Positions 40,536 to 52,664 of a stretch of DNA of 64,000 nt are shown here, piece by piece. A program made the position numbers and the translations under genes. Under the pieces are notes generated by a model that worked only from the letters and a program-made list of their open reading frames with translations, had not been told where the DNA came from and made no database searches. Source of the DNA: Lingula anatina. Taxonomy: Eukaryota > Brachiopoda > Lingulata > Lingulida > Lingulidae. Position 1 is the first letter of the stretch; each line of letters begins with the position of its first letter. Location: assembly GCF_001039355.2 (NCBI RefSeq), contig NW_019775622.1:178407-242406 (forward strand), in the 5' to 3' direction.

Positions 40536-43500
40536 TGGAGCATTTCCACAAACCCTTCATATTAGCTGTATCGATCTAACTCTGCAGGCATTCTCGCTAT
40601 ATTGCATTTAGCGAAAGTGGCCCAAATATCTACCACACTGACTCAAGCTGCTAGGAGGTAATGAAAGTCAATTACCTCCTAGTCACCCGAGGGAGCATGC
40701 TAGAAAATTAAGCTGATAACAGTGAAAGCACTTAGGCTTCGTTCACATGGAAAGTCTATTTTCTAAAAATCTATTTTCTATTCGCGGTATATCTTGTGAT
40801 CACGGTCTGTACCCTGAATATCCCGCGGCGTAATTACTATCAGTGCAAGCCAGTTACTATAAGTTACTGTAAGTAACTGGCTCGTGCTGCCAGTAATTAC
40901 GCCGCGGGATATTCAGGGCACAGACCGTGATCATAAGATACCGCGAATAGAAAATAGATTTTTAGAAAATAGACTTTCCATGTGAACGAAGCCTTAGACA
41001 AGAAGTCCCTCAGAGTTAGATAGATCCAGCTAGTACGATGGGCTGATGGGAACATAGTCTTAGATATACATCACGATACATTTTAAGTGCAGTTTGGCTA
41101 CATGGTATTTTTCATCCTGTTACTGCTAATTATAATCAGCTGATCTGTTTCATTTGTACTGCCCCAACAAACTGTTCCACAAGACTTCTGGTAAAATGAA
41201 ACTGTAGGCAAAAGTAATAGGCAGTCCTCAGTTACAAATAATTGAAAAAACTGAATCCAAACAAAGATAAGTGATGTGGGCAAAAAATGAAATTTACCCT
41301 GAAGTTGTGCCATAAACAATTTCGCAAATGGGCCTTTGAGAAAAATTAACAACATTGGTAGCTTTCCTTTATGGTTGATTTTGAAGGTTACCATAGGCAT
41401 GAAGAATGGGCCGCCATTCTCTTGCTCTCGTCACCCTCACATCTTTTGATCTAAGACCAGCACCACTAGCCAGCTTCATGTAGGATTAAAAGTTACCACA
41501 AGCAACAGGCCCCTTGATAGTTCTTCCAGTATGCGCAGTAAATTTGATAATAATCAAAAAGGGCTAGTGAAAAAATTCTGCTTTTCTACGAAATGAGTCG
41601 GTGCACTGGCATAAGCTTTTCACCTCAAGAGATTTAAGTTGTTGGAGTTGGAGAGCTCATTTTTGAGCACAGCACTTAACAAAACTACACCATTTAATTA
41701 TTTCTCTGGCAATCATGATTTAAGTATTGTTATGTTTACTGGGGCCCTTCTCAGCAACACCATTTCTGTTTGTATTCTAGTTTGTGTCACAGAATCCTAA
41801 AAGTGATACACCTTTTTGTGTTGTTTATAAGTCATAGCAGATACCATGTATTATAAATGCCTGTCTGTAATGCTGCAGGTAATATATAGAGAAGCTGATG
41901 CTTTCCTCAAGGAAGATTACAGAGTGTTTGATATCTCAGTATTATTCTATTTCTTTATGTATTCATCTTATAATTCCAATACTGAATTACTATATTTTTA
42001 AAAGCTGTCTTATATATGTGTTTCATGAAGAGTAGAGGTAATTTTAATGAAGAAGAGATTTATAGACCTCTCACAAACAGTTGTTAGCATCCCCTGTAAT
42101 TATTGTAGACATTTTTTTACTGCTTTAACAATTTACACAGATGGGATGTATGCCTTTTTCAGGTTTATGCATTCCCTTGAGAAGCAGGAACAGGGATAGG
42201 GCTTCTCTATCTGTTGGAGATTCTTCTCTGTCATTTTCAATTCATGTATTTTATTAATATGTATTGGTTGAAATGCTGGGATAAAAAATTTTAAAAGATA
42301 TTCAGTAATGGACAGTACAGTGGAAGGCAAGTAACATTTTTTAAGCATTCTGTGTATATTCTCTCTGAATATTTCATGCTATTATAGTCATGTTATAAGT
42401 TGAAACTGCCCCTATTTCTTTCAGTATGATTATGCCTGTTGTACCTTATGGTAGTTTATCAAGCCTGCTTGGATTACGCTGTTCTTAAGTTGGCTCTTGA
42501 ATAACTGTAAATTTGTCTAGAGGCGGGGCTAACAAACCAAATGGGCTTAACATGAAAATGTTGTGGTCTCTGGTATGTCTGGTTGAAAAATTTTAATCTC
42601 CACCGAGTGAATTTGAGATTTTTTGTCAATATTGTTACTACAGTTAGTGGTCAGTGTTTTGGTAGGAACAGTCAAATATTGAAATTAAGAAAATGGAAAA
42701 TATTGAAGATCTTTAACAGAGATTTTCGTGAAATTATATTTTGGATTTTCTTCCCAGATAAATGTTACAAAATTTTATCATTTAAAATGCTTTCTCTTAC
42801 AAGGAATAGATACATAAATATATGTTTTTCCTTGTTCATCTGCCAGTATATTTGTCTGTCTGTGTGTCTGTCTGTCTGGCCATCTGGCAAATTTACATAT
42901 ACGCACATGCACAAAGACACACTATTTCTTTATAGGCTTAACATTTCACTGTTCATAAAACATACCTACAAGCACTAGAGGTAATCCTGGTTAGTGAAAG
43001 ATGAGAGTTATAACAGGGAGGCGCACTTGAAGTATTTGATGTTTCCGGAGGTTTGGGTAAATAGCAACAAAGGGAGCTTATCTACTATTGCTATGCCTAA
43101 AGAGGACATGGGAATATTGGCGACCATCTTAGGCTCTGTTCTCACAACTTTTAGATCGATCTATCACCGCGGGGAGTCTCACTAGATTACTGTCAGATAA
43201 TCCCCCTTAAGTGTCCGTCCCCGCCTACTACAAGCTTTAACTGGTAATTAACTTTCGTGTCCGCCCGGCTGACAGCTATTTAGCGTGAACCCCCAGGGAG
43301 TTAGGTCGATCCAATGTAGGTCGATCTAATCTATGAGAATGGGGTGTTAGTTTACTGTTTTACAGATGACCCCCAACCTCTGTTCTCCTAAGTTTCACTT
43401 GTTAAATAAAAGATATATTTCTCAGCAGAGTTTTTAAAATGAATGAAATATGGTTTTTGGATTGAGAGCCCTTTTTTAAAAAAAAAAATATGAGGCACTA

Positions 43501-46500
43501 ATACTTGAGCACACATAAAAAGTTAGGTTGAACAGGAATCCAAAGGAAAATGAGGTAGGGTGAAAACAAAATAAATAAACAAATAAATAAATAAATAAAT
43601 ATTTATAAAATTTATTTATTTGGTTTGGTAATCTTGCTGTCTATTTTTTGTTTCCATAATATATGTCAAGATAAAGAAGTTAATGGTGATGTTCATGCAC
43701 TATTTCAGGCTTTTCTCTTTATCTGTTTTAAAACCTGTTGTTAAGTCTTATTTGTTTAAAATTCATGGATGTTTTGGTACAATGGCAGTTCGTTTGGTAG
43801 TTTGCAGCAAATTGAGAAATGAACAAAACCCCCCATAAGCATCTTACTGAGTTTCAATCCCTTGAATCAAAAACATGATGGATAATAGAATTCGGATAAA
43901 TGCATTCTGATCCTTAAGAACCACAAACATTCAAGCCCAGGTATCTCTGTGATAAAATCGCAACTTAAATGTCGCCATTCAAAGTAAAAGGGTAAATGGG
44001 TAAAAAAATGAATTTCAATGGTATTTACGCTTAAATTTGAGCTGAGTGATCCCATTTTGGCCAATAGGCTGTGACACCATGCCATCTTTGACAAAGACCT
44101 TGTCTCATCAGTCGGGATCAGGTTTGCCTCATTAAACAGCAGTCTCAGATCAATATGCGATAAGGGAGAGTATACCTGACATAGGATAGTTCTCTTGTGC
44201 CCAGGGTTTTTTGGAGCTGTTTGACAACTGAATTTACGAGTTAGGGTCAGTTGCATTTTTTGTGCATTATTTAGCTGCATAGATGTATTTTTAAGTAAGA
44301 CCGGTTCAAAGATTAGATGCGTCAAGGGGTGACCAAGTTGATTTGCTAGACTATTAGATGCAAGATATTCCTGTGCAGAGGGCGTTTTAAGTGTTTCCCT
44401 CTTACACAACTTTGTAGTTTGTGAAAATCCTTTACATCTTTCCTTTTTAAGAAGTGTCTCTTGGTGCTTAGTTTTTTTCTGGTAATGTTACTTCCTTTGA
44501 AATAAGTAACATAATCCTTTTAATGAATTCAAAAATGTGTTCTTATTCAGGCTAAATAAAGATTGAGTCTTAAAGGCATTTGAAAATGAAAAAGAAAATA
44601 TTGACTATCTCAGGGAAAATCTCGATTAATTAAATTTTGCTCAAGTGGACTAGTAGGCAAAAGACATACTAAGATACTAAATATAAAATTAAAAAAGAAA
44701 CTTTTAAAAATGTATAAAGTTCTCAAATGTGGGGAAACTGTCAGTCCTTCATCTCCAGACTGGGAGGAAGTCTTCAAGACCAGCAGTAGCCAGGATCAAG
44801 TCTATTCTTTTGACCCACAGTAAACCTGCTTGTTTCATTTCCCCCAATTAATTTGATTACTTTTGTTCAGGTAAAAAGTCTGATAGGTAATTGTTGACAT
44901 GGACAGACAGTGTTCTTAACTGGCAAATTTTCTGTCATGCCTGGTTTGGAAAGAGTTCATAGGATTTTTTTTTTTCATGTGGTTATCAAACTATTTTTCT
45001 GATATGAAATATCATTTATATTGCATTGCATATATATTTAAAAAAAAAACAGAGAATGATGTTGCCAAAAAAAATTCATTTTTCAGAAATGTTAGTTTTA
45101 GTTTTCTGGCTGTGTAGATAAATTAATGATGAGATATTTTAATATAGCATTTCCATCTTCTCACACTCATGTGCACCCTTTTGAAGGCCCTTAGACCAGT
45201 AGATATGTGGTAAGAACAAAATATAACTGGGGTAGCGCTAACACTCGCCAATTTAGCCAAATGCTAAAAATGGCTCAACTTGGCTAAACAAAAAGGGCTT
45301 GATTTGACCAATTTTTGTCAAATTAAAATCATTTGGATAACAAATTGACAAAAATGTGGTGATTTGGCTAAGCGTAAAAAAATTGCTAGCGCTACCCCAG
45401 AGTAGATATGTGGTAAGAAGAAAATATAACCTATACCACATACAGAGTGATTACTTTCTAATCTTTAATTTTCTCAGTAAAAGGAACACAGAATATTATT
45501 CTGATTTTTTACAAAAGTGTAGAACATAAAAGTGCAAAAGAAATGAGACATCATTTGGCAGAGAGTTGCAAATTTTCTCTCCCAATTTTTAGTTATACTT
45601 TTTACAAAGACAGAAATAAAGCTCTATTTGCCTAAGGAAAAAAGATTAAAAGTGATAAATTGAGCATGGATTCTCCACTTTCCGTGTGACTCATCCCAAC
45701 CATCTCTGGCTGTAAGATGTGTTTCCGGTCCTTAAGGCCTGATAGTCTTTTAAAGGATAGGTATATAGATTGGCTTTCAACCCAAGCAGATCAAATTTTA
45801 ACAGTCAAGCAGTGTGAATTGATATGCTTTATCTGGAAAAGTATTGAGATGTTCCAAAGTATCTACTTGAACATATGCATTGTAACACTGATAAAGTTCA
45901 ATACTATCACCGAAAAATAGTTGATTTGTAATATTTCCTTTTTTTTTGTTTGGATAGAAGGTGGGGTGGGGTGAGAATACAGCTATCAGGAAAAAAACCA
46001 ACCACAGATATAAAGCAAAGTATGATGTATATATAGGTGTAGGATATTTTATGTCATTATAAGCTTTGAGGTGGGAAGAAAGTCACTAGAGTTCCTGGAT
46101 CAGGAGCTTTTGAGGTTTTGTTGTCAGAAACGGGCACCTTACCCCTCTCTGTGCTCTTTGAGGTGCAAAGTGTGCCAGGCTGGGAGGTCTAAATATTTGG
46201 CAGAGGTATTTTGCCCTTAAGAGTGTAAACTATACACATCCTGCCGGGATGATATATAGAAATGAACACATGATGTTGAAGAGGCAGATTTATATTTAAT
46301 GATTTTAAAGCACTGTCTTTGATTTCTTATGGATATTTTATATAACTCCTGATCATGATGCAATTTTCTCCCATTGACTTGCTATTCACACATCTCAGTC
46401 CATAAAAGTTTCCTTTTTTCTTTGTAGCCTATGTTTCAGTGAGGTGATGCTTTTAGATTTGTTGCTCTTGGCTTTCTGTAATGTGTCAATACAAGAAATA

Positions 46501-46524
46501 TCAATCATGCAAGTTATTATGCAC

Positions 46525-46573
<49 letters not shown>

Positions 46574-49500
46574 GTCAACTTTAAAGTACATTAAACTTTT
46601 GGATGGCATTTAAATTTAAAATTAGTATGACATTCGTGGACACCTTTCTGCCATACGTTTGTGGCTTATTGAATTGCCACTTAGTCTATACCTGTATGGG
46701 TAATAGTATTACCTCCAGAATGGGGACCGTTGGCTTGGTCAAAGACTGGGTGTTTAATGAACATGTGCTATCAGTCCTAGGACGTTCCATAATGGCCTCA
46801 GGTCTGCGTAAATATTAGGCAAGATTTGAAAAGTAGTTTGGTTATATTTTGGTCTGATCTCATGGCTAGCTCTGAGGCACTCTGCTGTGCGTTGCTAATA
46901 CCATAGGCTGATTTTTCAGAGTGGCTGCAAGTCCCTCCACCTCCTCTCACAGCCCCACAGAACCATCTTGGTCAGTTGGTACCAACTATGAGATAAACAG
47001 CTAAAATACACCATTGTGGCAATAGGTGGACAACAGTTTTTGTACTGCGTGTATAATGGTTCTGTCAACTTTGCTGTGTTACCACCTTCAGACAGGTTGT
47101 TGACACGGCTTCTTTTCCCACTTGGCATTGGAACAGATGTCACTGTCAATGACCAACATCCCAGAAATTACTCTAAGAGTGGTCACTCAGTACAGTTTAT
47201 TGGGATGCAACACCCAGAAGAACTGTATGGTGCCACCTGTTAAGTGGGAAGACCCCCCTCAACCCCCCCACCCCCACCCCCACCCCATTCCATCTGGGTA
47301 GCTTAATGGGTTGTGGTTGCCATGATCCCCACAACTGCAAAATGAGAGGCTGTTTAACTATGTCCCTTTACATGCTTTCGGTGAAAATGTTTGCTTTATC
47401 TTTGCTCTCTGATTGCTGGAAACATCTCAACTCACTGTATTCACTGCTTACTGTGTACATTTGCAGTTTTGCTGTCTAGTTTTATCAAATGGCATACTGG
47501 GATAAAAGCATTATTTCTTCCAATATCATGTATTCTGCCCTATTTGTTGGCCACATAAGAAGAAATCCATTTGTAATCAATGCTATATTGCTGGTTGGTG
47601 CCAATTCTTGGGTTTCCTCTGACAGGATTTTCCCTTTATCAGATAACCAAACATTTTGCTACACAACTAGATATCATTTATTTGGCTTGTTTTTTTTCTC
47701 TCCCTCATTGCCAACTGAGTTGAGGGATCTAGCACAGAATTACCCCAAGAGGTGACGCACTTGATTGGTCCTTGCTGAGAAGCAAATTGAAAAAGACTGT
47801 TTTGCCTTTTAGACCACAGGGAAAAGTAAATAGCTTCAAATCAAGGCTAGATCAATTCCATATGGATTAAAATCAAAACTTATCAGATTACAAGAACCTT
47901 TGTATTTCCCATTCACATTTAGATTTCACTCTTTTTTTCACTGAATTAGACATACCAATAACTTTTTAGGGTTGTGACCTGGAATTAATTCTAATGAAAG
48001 TTTTTATTGCTTTTGGACTATTGCTTATTTGTTGTTTATAAAGTTGAGAACTCCACACATATTTCAAAGAACTCAGAAATAGCTGTAATGCAGTTGATGT
48101 GAAACAGTTGATAAAGTGCCTGGATTTGTATTCTTTTTAAGACCCCCCACCCCACCCCCCCATGCTATGTGGTGTTGTCATGTTCGAGTAATAATATGCT
48201 TACTACATATATTTCAGAATGACTCAGTAAGATCTGTTAATTATTTGGTTGAAGGTCATAAACTAGCTCTAATGTGCCAAGAGTATGACATATTGATATA
48301 ACTGCCAATGCATCTTGATTGTAACTCATCCTCATTTAATGTTAGAATTATGGTGTCTCTCAGATCATTACTGTGAGTTTCCTGGGAAAGAGAAATGCCA
48401 GGATATTGGGCAAATGGCGCCATTTCCTGAAAACTGCTGTATCTTAATACGAGCATTGTGCAATATCCTGCCATAAACTTCACCACAACAGTTTGTCCTC
48501 AACCTTTTTCTAACTCAGACGGTTTATTGAGTGTATATTACTTTTGGTAACAGACCTCTCTCGAAACATTTGAACCCTTAAAAGCCGCCATAAAACACAT
48601 TTCGAGCATTATTGCCAGCGAAAAGTGTAAGTGACACAGAAACCGCATTCAGTGCCAACGTAACAAAGAAAGTTTTAGTTCTTGTTTCAGGAAGTGGACA
48701 CGCGATTCCATCTCCTTCATGTAATCCACCTATAAGTTCACTCACCACTCACTTTACTGTCCTGAGAAATAAGTATATACAGAAATTTGGCTTAAACTTT
48801 GAGATAGACAAGTTTCATCTACTTCTGTTTGGGGCAAGTCTGATATGTTCCCACCACTGTTGTGTTTTCCATTTAGGATTTACAAAATAGCTCTGTATTT
48901 AATTGCATTATAACTGATTTATGTGGTCAAAGAAGACTAAGAGTTTCAATCTAGAAATTAAGACCAACTTAAGATTTAGTTCTTCTGCAAAACCAACTGC
49001 AGTTTATTTGTGTAATTAAGAGGGATTGGACAATAAGAGGGTTTTCAATCAAGTAACTAACTCCTGGAATAAGAACTTAATCATTTATTGTGAGAACACA
49101 TTTGAATGCATCCACACAATCAGCTTGCTGTGAAAATAAATCAGGGTATTCTGTTCCTTGTATATTCTTGCTTGAAAGTTTAGAGTGACTCAGACAAATA
49201 GCTTGGCACCTAAAAGTTTGAATTTCACTTGAATTAGTAGCAAACATTAAGGATAAACCAAATACTTGAGTTGACACTACTTCCAGGTCTTTTGTACAAC
49301 ATTACAGTCATATCCGAATAGAATTGCATGTCCTGGGGTGGTTTTAGAGTGTGTGCGTGTGTGTGCGTGCGTGCGTGTGGTGCACAATGCCATGCACGTA
49401 TGTGTGTATATATGTGAGTATGCATGCATGCGTGTATGTTTTATTATCAATGAATCCAGGAAGTGTTGTAGTGTTTTCAGCCACAGTACATGCATGCTGA

Positions 49501-52500
49501 CTTGGTTTGAACTTTTAATGGGAACTTGTTTATTATTTGAAGTTTGAAAAAATTCCAACTTGATTCTGGCATATTAAACTAAATTTGTTTGAAAACTGAT
49601 GATGATTGCAACCACTGATGAGGAGGGTGAGCATGAAGTCTAGAATAATTTTTGTTATTTTTTTAAAGAACTTATTTGTACAACAGTGAAAACAATGCCG
49701 AGGGGAAATTTTTAATGTATAGGTAGATATATGATAATATTATGATCCATACTTCAAAAAAATATGAAGCCAGTTATAGAATAATGTGATGTGTTACTTA
49801 AGGAAAGGCATGATTTTCACTGCTTTTATGATAGTTGTTTTGATGCCATTGCATGTATGTGTGTGTGTGTGTGCGTGTGTGTGCGTGCGTACATGTGTGC
49901 AAGTCTGTGTGTGTTAAAAACAGGCATAGCACCAGACAGTCTAATTCTGTTTCTAGAAGATTGGTTCCTGTCTGTGTAGAAAGTGATCCTTGCCATCTGA
50001 AGTTTGAACCATAACAAGAGATCTTATCAAAACTTGATGGTCTCCAGGCAAATGAAAAAAGGGATGTTTGTATACTTCCAATGACACGCCATTTTTACCC
50101 CTCAACTGATGTTTATTCTCCTGTAAAAAAAAAAATGGACCTGCCCTCTGCTCTCATTGATACCAGATCTGAAGATATTGTAGATTTCATGGAGTCAACA
50201 GCACAATTTTAAGATAATCCCAGTATTCTCTTAGGTGAAGTTTGATAAAATATCTGGGACATTTAATTTATTAAGGATATCTTTGCATGGGAAAAATTGG
50301 AACATTGCTATATATATGTTTTGTGATTTCCAAGAAGGATTCAATAAGATTAGAAATGTCTTGTTTGTATAACCTAAGTAATCTTGAGTAAAAGGCAACA
50401 TGAAAGAGAAAGAACTTGCTACTAGCAAGAGCTATTTACAAGACATGATGGTTACAACTTACAAGGTAACAGAATGTGACATTGACAAATTACATGATCT
50501 GTTGCAAACTACCTGTGACATTATAAGGTTACAGGTAAGTCAGATACCTTGTTCAAGTGATTAAATGTGTCACCTTGAATAAAAGCGGGTCTTTCAGGTC
50601 AGAATACGAATAAAATTAAATGCCTCCATGTTTATCTTTGCACCTATTAGATTTTTTAATGACAGTTTTCGTGTTCAGGGTGTTGTGGAGGGGAGGGGAA
50701 TCCATCATTTGGGGATGTCCACTTGGTGCCTATGGGGACATGCCCTTTTCTTGTTAACAGCATTATTTACAAATGGGTGTTGTGTGTGTTTTTAACTTGC
50801 TATGAAATTAACCCATTTCTGAAAATTTAATTATTAAGAAATCAATTAATGGATCGTCACCAAAATCGAATCAGAACTTTTTTGACCCATTCTTGACCTA
50901 TCCTGAAAATTTCATCAAAATCCTTTGTATACATAATTAATTACTTGAGTACTTAATTTATATATTTATTACTTAATTAATTAATGGATCATCACCAAAA
51001 TCCAATTATTTTTCCTTGGGCCATTTGTGGCTATCCTGAAAAATTCACCAAAATTTCTTTTTGTTTCTGTGCCAAATACCAGTTTACAGTCCCTGTAAAA
51101 AACATTTCAGGTGAAAAATAGGTGACATTGTTCAGCGGCTGTGAACAAGATAAACATGATACTGATAGTACAAGAAAGAAAACTACAAAGTATGCCTAAT
51201 GCCGTTTAAGCAGATATCAGGTTGAAGGAGGCAGCTAGTAAACATTGTTCCCTGTAATCTGAGATATGTTAATAACATTGAAATGATACTGCAAATGGAA
51301 GAGGGTTTCCAAACCGTCTGAATTTGTTAGATGCGGAAGACTCTGACAGAACGTCAATAAGGAGAAAATAGTCCTGAATAACTTTGATGATTTCTTTTTT
51401 TGGTTAAAGTGCATTATGTGTGTGCAATGGTTGAGAAAGGCGGTGTCATATTCAGGAGGGCCTCTTTGCTTATCTTTCCCTGATTATACCTTTGATTGGG
51501 TGCAGTCTAGACCAAAATGGGGGTTTTCACTCGATTTTGAACTTGGGTGCCATTTTAAGTCACGTTGAGTCACTGCTTAGAAAAATTGGGGTAATTTTTG
51601 TGAAAGTTTGGTAAACACAAAGCCTGACATTGGTGGAAATTGTTGAAGCTCATTAAAAGATGAGGATGATAGTAAAATAATCTTGGCAATTTATATTATC
51701 TGGTATGTAATGCTGTGTTCCTGAAAAAGTCCATGTAATATGGTGTGTGCTAACACTTTGCCATATTTGCAAAGGTAAAAATGAGCACAATGACCCTTAT
51801 GATTAAAAAAATATTAAAAAAAGATTTCAGGCTGATGTATGTTATATAGCTTAAGTTAATATAGCAAACTCAAGGATTAACAACAAGGAAAGTCAAATAC
51901 AACTTTTTGAAATGGCTGATATGAAATGGCTGCAATTGCACATGCATCGTCACACACGTGCGCANTGTGATTCCATCTCCTTCATGTAATCCACCTACAA
52001 GTTCACTCACCACTCACTTTACTGTCCTGGGAAATAAGTATATACGGAAATTTGGCTTAAACTTTGAGATAGACAAGTTTCATCTACTTCTGTTTGGGGC
52101 AAGTCTGATAAGTTCCCACCACTGTTATGTTTTCCATTTAGGATTTACAAAATAGCTCTGTATTTAATTGCATTATAACTGATTTATGTGGTCAAAGAAG
52201 ACTAAGAGTTTCAATCTAGAAATTAAGACCAACTTAAGATTTAGTTCTTCTGCAAAACCAACTGCAGTTTATTTGTGTAATTAAGAGGGATTGGACAATA
52301 AGAGGGTTTTCAATCAAGTAACTAACTCCTGGAATGAGAACTTAATCATTTATTGTGAGAACACATTTGAATGCATCCACACAATCAGCTTGCTGTGAAA
52401 ATAAATCAGGGTATTCTGTTCCTTGTATATTCTTGCTTGAAAGTTTAGAGTGACTCAGACAAATAGCTTGGCACCTAAAAGTTTGAATTTCACTTGAATT

Positions 52501-52618
52501 AGTAGCAAACATTAAGGATAAACCAAATACTTGAGTTGACACTACTTCCAGGTCTTTTGTACAACATTACAGTCATATCCGAATAGAATTGCATGTCCTG
52601 GGGTGGTTTTAGAGTGTG

Positions 52619-52664
<46 letters not shown>

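Noticed and set aside
42583-42978. 131-codon frame in intron 1
   Set aside because: It has a low-complexity composition, and part of it reads a CTGT-type repeat.
47016-47243. 75-codon frame in a less AT-rich patch
   Set aside because: No recognisable family. The opposite strand is also open, so coding is not favoured.
49234-49979. Cys/Val- or His/Thr-rich frames near the GT repeats, and their counterparts at 52499-53317
   Set aside because: They are translations of GT/AC microsatellites.
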